Positions 13,687 to 21,218 of a stretch of DNA of 32,407 nucleotides are shown piece after piece. Position 1 is the first letter of the stretch; each line of letters begins with the position of its first letter. The notes below the pieces were generated by a model that saw only the letters and a list, made by a program, of their open reading frames with translations, was not told where the DNA came from and ran no database searches. A program made the translations under genes and the position numbers. Origin of the DNA: Anaerolineae bacterium (GTDB lineage Bacteria; Chloroflexota; Anaerolineae; JAFGEY01); assembly GCA_016929205.1 (NCBI GenBank), contig JAFGJF010000353.1, forward strand, positions 1 to 32,407, given 5' to 3'.

Positions 13687-15971
13687 GCGAAAACGCACAG
13701 CAATCCCAATGGTCCCATCCAATCACCAAGCTGGACGAATTCCGCGATCTGGCACGTCGCATCGAGCAACCCTTTAGCGAGTTCCCTCGCCCCCAAGGCC
13801 GGTTCTTTGCTGTGTTGGGCGGCGTCAGGATGGGCAAGACAAGTTTGCTAAACGTGTTGCCAGATTGGCTAGACAGACATCCAAGACGCAGCAACAAACG
13901 ATTGGCGCCAGCACAGATAAAGTACTCGATAAACGAAGGCGATCTGGATTCGCCTACAAATTTTCTGCTTTGCCTGGTCAAACAGCTCCGAGAAGGATTG
14001 CGCACTCTGAACCTGTGCACGATTTCCGAACAGAATTTTGAGCCATTTTTCGCGGAGAATTCGCCAACAGATGGCTTTCGCGATGCATTCAACTTTTTGC
14101 TCAACCAGGCCAGCCAGGCATCCACAAAAGAAAACGAATCACTGGCCAATATCCGCCTGATCGGCCTCTTGGACGAGGCTGATCAAATAGCGCGCCAACC
14201 GTGGACGTTCGATCTCTTTCGCGAATTGCGAGCACTCTATGCCCGCGAAAAGCAAGTGAGCGAGCGGCTGGATCTGGTGTGGGCGGGAGAGGATCGACTG
14301 GCCCGCCTTTTCGCAAGTGACGCTCCCTGGGCTGACGGCGGGCGTATGTCTCTTGGGACAATGCCACAAGAAATCGTCTCCACCTGGCTGCAAGAGATCA
14401 GCGAGGGACGATCACCGCCTGCACTCGCACAGGCGGTTACCGAGCAAAGTGGCGGGCACCCCCTCTTGGTAAGCTATTTTGTCCATGAAATCCAACACCG
14501 GGCCGGACGCAGCCGGGGGTGGGAAGGTCTGGCGGCAGACGTGCTTGATCGCCTGGCCGAGCGTTTTGCTGAAACGCACCAATCTGCTCTGGATGCCTGG
14601 ATGTTTGCGCTGCTACAATCAGGTATGCGCGACGCAATGTGGTCTGCCTGCAACCTGCTGGTCGAGGCTGGCGACGCCGGTCTCGATATAGACACCGTTG
14701 AGGACCGACTGTGGAACTTGGGAATAAAGGATGACCCCGAGCAAATGCTGAAACGCTTGCAATGGAAAGGCGTGGCTCTCCCCGCGCCCAATGTCCCAGA
14801 TCGTTTCGTTACCGGCAAACTATTCCGGCGCTACTTTCAACAACGCCAAGATAATCTGCCGCAACCACCAGAAGAAACGATGGTTACCCGCCGCCAATGG
14901 TCACTCGAGTATGACGACTTTTTCCTTCGCCTGTCTGCTGAACAAGAACGTTATCGGATTCGCATCCAATCGTCGCAAGGAGAAGCAAACCACGTATTTG
15001 ACCTTCCCATTTCTGTCAGGGACTATGTGTGGAGACAGACCCTCTGGGGAACCGGTGCGGAAACAGAAGCTAAAGAGATTGGCGCAAAGCTCTTCGAGAC
15101 CCTCTTTAGTCCCAACGTCCTGTCTGTTTTCCATCGTGCTCAAAACGATGCGATACAGGCACGTCGTGGCTTGCGCCTGAAACTCGTACTCGAACCACCG
15201 GATCTGCACAGGTTGCCGTGGGAGTTCCTTTACGATCGACAAGGTCGTCACAATTTTTTAGTCCTATTCCGGGATACACCACTGATCCGTTATGTCGAAA
15301 GCACCAAGCCGATTCCAGACTTTCCCACTGTAGACAAGCTGCGCCTGCTTGCTGTTGTCGCCAGGCCGATAAACCTGCCCACACTCGATTTTGATACCGA
15401 AGTGGACAACATTCGAGAAGCACTGGGCCCCTGGCAGGAACGAGGCTGGCTAGAATACCAGATCATCCAGGGTCAAGAGGCAAATTCGACCAATCTTCGG
15501 CACATCTTGCGCCAGGAAACGCCCCACATCTTGCACTTTTTGGGACATGGCAGTTTTGATCCTATAGAGAATCAAGGACGCCTTTGGCTGGAGGGAGAAG
15601 ACCGCGAAGGTGAGCCGCTGGCCGCACGGCAACTGGCAACACTGCTTGCCGATATCCCCAATCTGCGCCTGGTTTTTCTGAATGCCTGTCAAACCGCCTC
15701 AAGCCAGGAAACCACACCCTTTGCCAGCATGGCTGGCAACCTGGTCCAGTCTGGTATACCGGCGGTGGTCGCCACCCAACACGCGATCAGCAACTTAGCA
15801 GCGACCCATTTTTCGCGCGAGTTCTATCGTGCCCTGGCAGAATTCTATCCCGTGGAAGCAGCAGTCGCCGAAGGACGCAAAGCCATTGATGTATCGGTCA
15901 AGAGCTATGAATGGGGCGCGCCGGTGCTCTATTTGCGCGCCCAAGATGGAGACGTGTTCCGGCAAGGGTGA
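13683..15971 (+). CDS. STAND-type NTPase fused to a C-terminal CHAT (caspase-like) protease
   Basis: 762 residues, cytoplasmic (no signal peptide or membrane span). Residues about 15-270 form a STAND/AAA-like NTPase with an intact Walker A GGVRMGKTS (46-54, Lys52), Walker B LIGLLDEAD (159-167) and a GGHPLL motif (257-262). A helical/winged region follows to about 395. From about 407 comes the CHAT module: an N-terminal subdomain ending in LPWEFLYD (511-518), then the catalytic dyad His622 in LHFLGHG and Cys669 in VFLNACQTA, followed by VVATQ and PVLYLRAQDG motifs. CHAT proteases are the TPR-CHAT/caspase-clan peptidases that act as effectors in bacterial defence and cell-death pathways. The start overlaps the propeller gene stop (ATGA), so the two are probably made in a fixed ratio and form a receptor-effector pair. 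The protease target is unknown. Confidence 0.88.
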   Translation: MSENAQQSQWSHPITKLDEFRDLARRIEQPFSEFPRPQGRFFAVLGGVRMGKTSLLNVLPDWLDRHPRRSNKRLAPAQIKYSINEGDLDSPTNFLLCLVKQLREGLRTLNLCTISEQNFEPFFAENSPTDGFRDAFNFLLNQASQASTKENESLANIRLIGLLDEADQIARQPWTFDLFRELRALYAREKQVSERLDLVWAGEDRLARLFASDAPWADGGRMSLGTMPQEIVSTWLQEISEGRSPPALAQAVTEQSGGHPLLVSYFVHEIQHRAGRSRGWEGLAADVLDRLAERFAETHQSALDAWMFALLQSGMRDAMWSACNLLVEAGDAGLDIDTVEDRLWNLGIKDDPEQMLKRLQWKGVALPAPNVPDRFVTGKLFRRYFQQRQDNLPQPPEETMVTRRQWSLEYDDFFLRLSAEQERYRIRIQSSQGEANHVFDLPISVRDYVWRQTLWGTGAETEAKEIGAKLFETLFSPNVLSVFHRAQNDAIQARRGLRLKLVLEPPDLHRLPWEFLYDRQGRHNFLVLFRDTPLIRYVESTKPIPDFPTVDKLRLLAVVARPINLPTLDFDTEVDNIREALGPWQERGWLEYQIIQGQEANSTNLRHILRQETPHILHFLGHGSFDPIENQGRLWLEGEDREGEPLAARQLATLLADIPNLRLVFLNACQTASSQETTPFASMAGNLVQSGIPAVVATQHAISNLAATHFSREFYRALAEFYPVEAAVAEGRKAIDVSVKSYEWGAPVLYLRAQDGDVFRQG

Positions 15972-16024
15972 TCAGCAGTTTCTCCGATGCGTTTGTCCTT
16001 TGTGGCACTCCCTGTAGAGGATCC

Positions 16025-16082
16025 GGTTCGCTGTGAACCAGGGCCTTTTTCGCCAAAGGATATGCTTTTGGACCCTTTTTTT
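16025..16082 (+). terminator. Tandem terminator-like hairpins after the CHAT gene
   Basis: GGTTC/GAACC (16025-16039) is followed by a T5 run at 16046-16050. CCAAAG/CTTTTGG (16053-16071) is followed by a T8 run at 16075-16082. Both stems are short, but the pair of T-runs right after the operon makes this a likely end of transcription. Confidence 0.5.
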
Positions 16083-16136
16083 GTGTGCCCCCCTTTTCAA
16101 GAATCCACTGTGCCCCCATCATAACCCCGAGGCCAT

Positions 16137-16165
16137 TTGCGTTCCAGCAAAGGCTGTGCTAAACT
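16137..16165 (+). promoter_or_regulatory. Promoter for the thioesterase gene
   Basis: TTGCGT (16137-16142), a 17-base spacer and TAAACT (16160-16165), 45 bases before the thioesterase ATG and after the terminators of the CHAT operon. Confidence 0.45.
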
Positions 16166-16210
16166 GAAAAACATGAGCGAACCCAGATCGGCGTAAAGCG
16201 GAGGCAGGGC

Positions 16211-16597
16211 ATGGAAGACATTCGACCGGGACTGGCAGGCGAAAAAACGACAACTGTCGACAATACGATGCTGGCCACGCACCTTGGCAGCGGCAGCATC
16301 GCGGTCTATGGCACGCCGGCCATGGTCGCCCTGATGGAAGGTGCCGCCGTGGCAACGATCGATCCACTACTGCCGGAGGGTCAGGCCAGTGTCGGTGTTG
16401 CCCTGGACGTGAAACACCTCGCTGCCACGCCCATCGGCCACTGCGTCCGTGCCCGCGCCGAGGTGGTCGCCGTGGAGGGCCGCAAGGTCACCTTGGACGT
16501 CGAGGCATACGACGAGCGAGAGCTGATCGGCAAAGGATCGCGCACGCGTTACATCATCGACGTCGCGCGTTTCGTAGAGCGGGCACAGGCCAAATAA
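16211..16597 (+). CDS. Hotdog-fold thioesterase of the FlK-like family
   Basis: 128 residues from an ATG at 16211 preceded by GGAGG. The pattern GSGSIAVYGTPAMVALMEGAA, then ASVGVALDVKHLAATPIGHCV and GKGSRTRYIID is that of the fluoroacetyl-CoA thioesterase-like (FlK) subgroup of hotdog proteins. Thr35 in the GTPAM segment, Glu43 and His69 stand where FlK carries its catalytic Thr, Glu and His. Most family members are not specific for fluoroacetyl-CoA and are thought to hydrolyse some short acyl-CoA. The protein is cytoplasmic and likely multimeric. The nitroreductase gene lies 141 bases downstream in the same direction; a functional link is not evident. Confidence 0.85.
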   Translation: MEDIRPGLAGEKTTTVDNTMLATHLGSGSIAVYGTPAMVALMEGAAVATIDPLLPEGQASVGVALDVKHLAATPIGHCVRARAEVVAVEGRKVTLDVEAYDERELIGKGSRTRYIIDVARFVERAQAK

Positions 16598-16738
16598 AGG
16601 AGTGCAGGCGCTTGGCTCGGCGGATACACTCCATCCGAGAAATCGAGGGACCTGCCTGCCAGGAACGGTCAAGATGACCGCGATCCAACGGCGATGACGG
16701 AGCGCAGGCATTTTGTTTGCGACAAAAGGAGGCAAAAA

Positions 16739-17242
16739 ATGGGATTCTCAAAACTCGTCCAGACACGCTACAGTGTACGAGGCTACAAGCCCGATCCTGT
16801 AGAGAAAGACAAGCTGCAACAGATACTCGAGGCGGCTCGGATGGCGCCAACGGCCGGCAACCGGCAGCGGTTCCAGTTGATCGTCATCCACACCCAGGGC
16901 CGCGAAGAAGAACTGCGCCGGATCTATGACAAGGATTGGTTCGTCCAGCCGCCGCTGGTGATTTGCGCCTGCCGCTTTCCGATGGATCCAGCGCGCCAGC
17001 GCAAGGATTATACCGACGTGGATATCGGCATCGTCGTCGACCACCTGATCCTGACCGCGGCCGAACTGGGGTTGGGCACATGCTGGATCGGGGCTTTTGA
17101 CCCGGCCGCCGTGCGCGAGATATTGGGGCTGCCGGATGAGATCGAGCCGGTAATTTTTACGACGTTGGGTTATCCAGATGACCCACCCAGGCCCAAAAAG
17201 CGCAAAGAGCTGTCCGAGTTGGTGCGCTACGAGTGCTGGTAA
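16739..17242 (+). CDS. Nitroreductase-family FMN oxidoreductase
   Basis: 167 residues from the ATG at 16739, with AGGAGG 7 bases upstream; the frame is open to 16694 without another ribosome site. The FMN-binding start RYSVRGYKPDPV (residues 10-21), ARMAPTAGNRQ (33-43) and the C-terminal GLGTCWIGAFDPAAVREILG are typical of the short nitroreductase-like family. These cytoplasmic flavoproteins reduce nitro groups, quinones or related acceptors with NAD(P)H. Physiological substrates are usually unknown, as here. The length is at the short end of the family, and the end is natural. A small hairpin (CGGTCA / TGACCG) lies about 70 bases before the gene. Confidence 0.9.
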   Translation: MGFSKLVQTRYSVRGYKPDPVEKDKLQQILEAARMAPTAGNRQRFQLIVIHTQGREEELRRIYDKDWFVQPPLVICACRFPMDPARQRKDYTDVDIGIVVDHLILTAAELGLGTCWIGAFDPAAVREILGLPDEIEPVIFTTLGYPDDPPRPKKRKELSELVRYECW

Positions 17243-17289
17243 GCGGCGACGGATAGTTCAGCGCACAGACGATACAACGCGCGGAAGGA

Positions 17290-17344
17290 TTAACGAAGCG
17301 GCCTAAAAGAGATGATAGGCCGCGGCCATACACGCTTCGTTTAA
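17290..17344. repeat. Nested inverted repeats in the 17243-17493 intergenic region
   Basis: TTAACGAAGCG (17290-17300) faces CGCTTCGTTTAA (17333-17344), enclosing an inner GCGGCCT (17298-17304) / AGGCCGC (17317-17323) pair with a 12-base loop. It forms a long bulged cruciform in the gap between the nitroreductase and the nitrilase genes. It has no T-run and is not a standard terminator. On the minus strand a stop-terminated frame of ~45 codons (ending at 17303) crosses it and may be a gene relic. Apart from this the 250-base gap shows nothing clear. Confidence 0.55.
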
Positions 17345-17493
17345 CGATCTGTCCTGGCTGTATCGCATCAGACCGTACAGACCAAAATGAGGCGGATTGA
17401 GCGCGATGGTCAAGCCGACATAGCAGGTACCCTCCTGCACCAATCATACCACATTCTTGACGTTTTTGCTATCACTTTCGGGAGGCAGGGCCG

Positions 17494-18261
17494 ATGCAAA
17501 TACGAATCGCAGGTGCACAACTCCCGGTGACCACAGACGTTCAAGGCAACGTCCTGGCGATTGGCCGTGCGATCCAGTTCGCGGCCAAAGAACAGGCAGA
17601 TATTCTGCTGACCCCAGAGGGCTCGCTCAGCGGCTATACGCCCCATTTCGTGGTGCAAGAAGTCGAGGACGCGCTTCGAACGGTGACTTCCCAGGCACGC
17701 GCTGCCAGAGTCGGCCTGGCCCTGGGCACGTGCTTTGTCGAATTCGATGGCGGGTGCTATAACCAGATTCGCTTTTATGCGCCGGCCGGCGCATATCTCG
17801 GTTTCCATAGCAAAACGCTCACCTGCGGCACGCTGGACGATCCGCCACAGGGCGAGATCAATGATTACGGCGTCGTGCCGCTGCACACATTTGACTTTGG
17901 CGGTATCTGTATCGGCGGGCTAATCTGCAACGATTTGTGGGCCAACCCCGGATGCACGCCGATACCCGACCCGCACCTCAGCCAGCAACTGGCGCGAATG
18001 GGCGCGCGGATCATTTTTCACGCCGTAAACGGCGGACGAAATGGTAGCGAGTGGTCGCGCTTGGCCTGGCAGTACCACGAATCGAACCTGAGACTGCGCG
18101 CCAGAGCGGGCCAACTGTGGATCGCCACCACAGACAGTTGCACGCCCATCGATCTGCCCTGTTCAGCTCCGTCCGGCGTGGTCGCGCCCGATGGTAGTTG
18201 GGCCTGCCAGGTGAAAGCGCAAGGAGAACAGTTTTTTGCATATACCATTGTCGGCCTGTAA
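17494..18261 (+). CDS. Carbon-nitrogen hydrolase (nitrilase superfamily)
   Basis: 255 residues from the ATG at 17494 with GGGAGG upstream. The nitrilase catalytic triad is visible: Glu42 in LLTPEGSLSGY, Lys107 in HSKTLTCG and Cys145 in GGLICNDLW. These cytoplasmic enzymes hydrolyse amides, N-carbamoyl compounds or, in rare branches, nitriles through a cysteine thioester. The Cys motif GLICNDLW differs from the more usual GxxICYDxRFPE of ureidopropionase/amidase branches. I therefore call it only a superfamily member. It is followed 59 bases later by an M24 peptidase-like gene in the same direction. The pair could handle an amide or carbamoyl substrate together, but this is a guess. Confidence 0.9.
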   Translation: MQIRIAGAQLPVTTDVQGNVLAIGRAIQFAAKEQADILLTPEGSLSGYTPHFVVQEVEDALRTVTSQARAARVGLALGTCFVEFDGGCYNQIRFYAPAGAYLGFHSKTLTCGTLDDPPQGEINDYGVVPLHTFDFGGICIGGLICNDLWANPGCTPIPDPHLSQQLARMGARIIFHAVNGGRNGSEWSRLAWQYHESNLRLRARAGQLWIATTDSCTPIDLPCSAPSGVVAPDGSWACQVKAQGEQFFAYTIVGL

Positions 18262-18320
18262 ACAATATCAAATCTCAGGGAACCAAAATCCAGAAAAATA
18301 ACAACGAAAGGAGTTGTACG

Positions 18321-19607
18321 ATGGGCAACATCACACCTTTTGGCACAGGACACGGCCATTGCCCTCAAGTGCTGCCGGTCCGGCAGCGCGCCGAGATCAT
18401 TCGTCAGACTCTCCAAGAACGTCTGGCAAGTATCCTGCCAGCGGCGATGCGGGAAACCGGCTTTGATATGTGGTTGATCTTGTGTCAGGAAGATGACCTC
18501 GACCCGATCTTTACGACCATGATCCCGATGGACACGTGGTGCCCGATTTTGCAGATGCTGATCTTTTACGATCGAGGCCCGGGGCAAGGTGTGGAGCGAA
18601 TCAACCTGTCCATGACCAACACCGGCGATCTCTATGATCGTCCGTGGCAGGGCCGCAATCACGAGGAACAGTGGGCACTGCTGCATGACATCATCTCTGA
18701 GCGCGATCCGCAGCGAATCGGGATCAACACCGGATCGACGCAGTGGGCAGCGGGCGGCCTCACCTACAACCTCTATACCCAACTTGAGGCCACACTGTCG
18801 ACAACGTATCAGGCCCGGCTGGCGTCCGCAGAACCATTGGCCACGATCTGGTTGTCCACACTCATCGACAGCGAGCTACAGCTCTTTGAGCACGTGACCA
18901 ACGTGGCCCATTTCTTGCTGGGCCAGTGCTTTAGCCGGCGATCGATCATCCCGGGCGTGACAACTGTGCAGGATCTGGAATGGACCTACTGGCAGCAATG
19001 CGCGGACCTGGGACTTGGGCTGGCCTTCAAGCCCTTTTTTAACCTCGTGCGCCGCACAGAGACCAAAGAACGATTCGGCGCAAACGACCAGGTGATTCGC
19101 CCCGGCGACATGATCCATTCCGACGTCGGGATCCGCTACTTGCGACTGAACAGCGATCACCAGGAATGTGCCTACGTGCTGCAGCCCGGCGAGGACGACG
19201 CACCGCCAGGACTCAAACGGCTGATGGCGGAAGCGAACCGGCTGCAGGATGTCTTTATGGCCGAGTTTCGCCTGGGGTTGAGCGGGAACGAACTGCTGAG
19301 CCACATCCTCACCCGCGCACGGTCCTCAGGGATTCCCAACCCCAAGGTGTATTCACATTCGCTCGGCCTGTTCCTGCACGAGCCGGGCCCGCTGATTGGG
19401 CTGCCCTGGGAGCAGGAGTGCTGTCCCGGCAGGGGTGACGTCAAACTGCGCTACGGCAACTGCTTTACGATGGAGCTATCCGTGCGCGATCGTGTGTCCG
19501 AGTGGGACAGTCAAGAAGTGACCATGAGCCTTGAACAGGACGTGGCCTTTACGGCGGAGGGATGCCGACTCATCGATGGGCGGCAAACCGAGCTCTATCT
19601 GATTTAG
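18321..19607 (+). CDS. M24-family metallopeptidase-like protein (Xaa-Pro aminopeptidase/creatinase fold)
   Basis: 428 residues from the ATG at 18321, with AAAGGAG 7 bases before it; the longer frame from 18198 runs into the previous gene. An N-terminal creatinase-like domain (about 20-180) precedes a pita-bread domain. The metal ligands expected for M24 peptidases seem present: Asp268 in IHSDVGI, Asp279 in LNSDHQE, His346 in SHSLGLFLHEPG, Glu385 in FTMELSV and Glu405 in SLEQDV. The second His (353) fits the substrate-binding site. The start MGNITPFGTGHGHCP is unusual, with several His and a Cys. A dinuclear-metal aminopeptidase or a creatinase-like hydrolase is possible; the substrate is unknown. 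Confidence 0.85.
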   Translation: MGNITPFGTGHGHCPQVLPVRQRAEIIRQTLQERLASILPAAMRETGFDMWLILCQEDDLDPIFTTMIPMDTWCPILQMLIFYDRGPGQGVERINLSMTNTGDLYDRPWQGRNHEEQWALLHDIISERDPQRIGINTGSTQWAAGGLTYNLYTQLEATLSTTYQARLASAEPLATIWLSTLIDSELQLFEHVTNVAHFLLGQCFSRRSIIPGVTTVQDLEWTYWQQCADLGLGLAFKPFFNLVRRTETKERFGANDQVIRPGDMIHSDVGIRYLRLNSDHQECAYVLQPGEDDAPPGLKRLMAEANRLQDVFMAEFRLGLSGNELLSHILTRARSSGIPNPKVYSHSLGLFLHEPGPLIGLPWEQECCPGRGDVKLRYGNCFTMELSVRDRVSEWDSQEVTMSLEQDVAFTAEGCRLIDGRQTELYLI

Positions 19608-19620
19608 CGAACGTTCCAAC

Positions 19621-20114
19621 TCAAGGGTTCACGATCACCTTGTTGCGATCCGGCCGCGCCATCACCTCCAGCGCCCGGTGGATGTCACTTGACGGAAAAC
19701 GATGCAAGATCACCTGCTCGATATCGATCAGGCCGCGTTCCATCAGGCGGATCGCGCGCGACATGGCCAGCGGCGTGGTGCCAAAGCTGGCGTCCATCCG
19801 TGCTTCCCAAAAGTGGGTCAATCCCCCATCCAGCTCGAACGTCTCGTGGGTGGTGATCCCGAACACGTTCCAGCGCGTGCCCCGGCGGCCTCGACGATCA
19901 CATCCGGGCCGTCTGGCAGGATCTCATATACCTGCCGGCGAGCGCGGGTGGCAACGGGTTCAATGGTGTGGGTGGCACCCAGGGCCAGGGCGCGCTGCCG
20001 GGTGTGCTCGCTGGGATCGATGGCGATCAGCCGCCCCGCGCCAGCTGCGCGGGCGACCATCAAACAGAGCAAGCCGATGCCGCCTACACCAATGACCACC
20101 ATGTCGTCACCATC
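19621..20114 (-). pseudogene. Degraded zinc-type alcohol dehydrogenase (C-terminal Rossmann part)
   Basis: Two overlapping frames together encode pieces of a medium-chain dehydrogenase. The upstream piece (about 20114-19885) reads DDMVVIGVGGIGLLCLMVARA, then IAIDPSE and DVIVEAAGA. The downstream piece (from about 19880, in the next frame) reads WNVFGITTHETFEL, then ERGLIDIEQVILHRFP and a normal end. The GroES-like catalytic domain (about 160 residues) is missing on the N-terminal side, where the frame meets the TAG of the YdcF-like gene. Between EAAGA and the second piece roughly 15-20 residues of the normal fold are missing and the frame changes at about 19890-19880. I call it a relic cut at both places. 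A single sequencing error would not explain the missing N-terminus. Confidence 0.75.
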
Positions 20115-20753
20115 CTAGTACGACGCCAGCAGCTTACCGCTTGCCCTCGAAGGTCGAGCACCTGTCGCATAAGCACTGTGCTCTTGAAACAGCCAGCGAT
20201 GCAGATCCCGCAGCGTCACGATCCGAGCCCGAGTCTCCTCGAGTTGGACGAGCCTGGCCTGCTCCTTTTCGCGTCTTGCGGCCAACATATCCTGGTCGAT
20301 GCCATCATCCGAGACAGCATCAAATCCCAGTTCATAATGACCGGCCGGCGCATCGAGGCCAAAGACCCAGCAAAAAATGCGCTCCGTTCGAAGCATATGA
20401 AACGCGGACGTAATCACCAACAACCGCTTGAACCCGCGAGGCTCGATATGGATCACGCGGGCAAAATAGGCATTGCCGATCGTGTCGTACGAACAGGTCT
20501 CGACCAGGATCCGTTTTGGATCCATCCCGGCTCCAACCAAATAGTCAGCCGCCGCTACGGATTCAAAGACGGGAAAACCGTCACCATCCAACGGCGGCGG
20601 CCTGTGAACCGTCCCGGCACTCAAGGTGATGATCATCTCCCCTTGTTCGACTTCCAAAGCCCGATCCAGCCGCCTCTGGACCCAAACCGGAAGTCTGCCG
20701 TGTTCCCGCACCCCGCCACCGGGAATGAGGATCGCATCATAGCGCGAGATCAT
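20115..20753 (-). CDS. YdcF/DUF218-family protein
   Basis: 212 residues from the ATG at 20753, preceded by GAGGTGA with 5-base spacing; a GTG at 20762 is an alternative start. DUF218 (YdcF/SanA-like) features are clear: DAILIPGGG at the start, an acidic/Ser-rich loop (LSAGTVHRPP), then ETCSYDTIGNAYFARVI and the LLVITSAFHMLRTERIF motif with its conserved Ser-x-x-His-x-x-R. YdcF-like proteins are Rossmann-like; E. coli YdcF binds S-adenosylmethionine, and other members are tied to envelope permeability. There is no membrane span, so it is probably cytoplasmic. The Gly-Ser-Arg tail (residues ~195-212) is likely disordered. It converges toward the alcohol-dehydrogenase relic, with its stop at the relic's edge. 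Confidence 0.82.
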   Translation of the reverse strand: MISRYDAILIPGGGVREHGRLPVWVQRRLDRALEVEQGEMIITLSAGTVHRPPPLDGDGFPVFESVAAADYLVGAGMDPKRILVETCSYDTIGNAYFARVIHIEPRGFKRLLVITSAFHMLRTERIFCWVFGLDAPAGHYELGFDAVSDDGIDQDMLAARREKEQARLVQLEETRARIVTLRDLHRWLFQEHSAYATGARPSRASGKLLASY

Positions 20754-20893
20754 CTCTGTCACCTCGGCCCTTGATCCATCACCATACGTCGAACCCCACC
20801 CCTACGAGCAAACGACAAAACTGCCGTTCACGAACACCCATTTCATCATGGTAAACAACGAGGCCAGCATATTTGCCATCAACGTCCTCCACA

Positions 20894-21157
20894 TCAAATG
20901 CAATAGGACACAACGTAAACGATATTGAACTGACGCTCGCTGATCCGGGCCTTGACCAGGTACGTATAGTCCTGCCCGGTCAGCCTGGGCTCGTTCCACT
21001 GCCACTCGCGTACCTCTCGTGCCGTCCAGGGCAGCGCCCGGCGGATCGGCGATGCAAACAGGAGGAGAATGCTTGCCCGCCCACCCAGGCAAGTAACAAC
21101 CAAGATCGCACATACGATGATGCCACCCAGCAGCCGCGCCCGCCGTTTGTTCTTCAT
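20894..21157 (-). CDS. Small membrane-anchored protein, unknown function
   Basis: 87 residues from an ATG at 21157 with AAAGG about 10 bases upstream. A basic N-terminus (KNKRRAR) and one hydrophobic segment (about 11-35) suggest a signal anchor. The rest (LPWTAREVREWQWNEPRLTG, then YTYLVKARISERQF) is a small extracytoplasmic domain of a kind I associate loosely with uncharacterised Chloroflexota proteins. The predicted end (NIVYVVSYCI) may be a frameshifted tail, because an adjacent frame continues hydrophobic to 20802. It lies between the YdcF-like gene and glgC. Its role is unknown. Confidence 0.55.
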   Translation of the reverse strand: MKNKRRARLLGGIIVCAILVVTCLGGRASILLLFASPIRRALPWTAREVREWQWNEPRLTGQDYTYLVKARISERQFNIVYVVSYCI

Positions 21158-21218
21158 TCTATGACGCCTTTTTGAAACGGACGGAAACAGAGAGGAGATT
21201 GTGTTTGTGCCCCCTGCC

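Noticed and set aside
13277..14149. Minus-strand ORF of 290 codons opposite the propeller/CHAT junction
   Set aside because: It is antisense to two well-supported genes with recognisable motifs; composition (Ser, Arg) and lack of a ribosome site mark it as a shadow.
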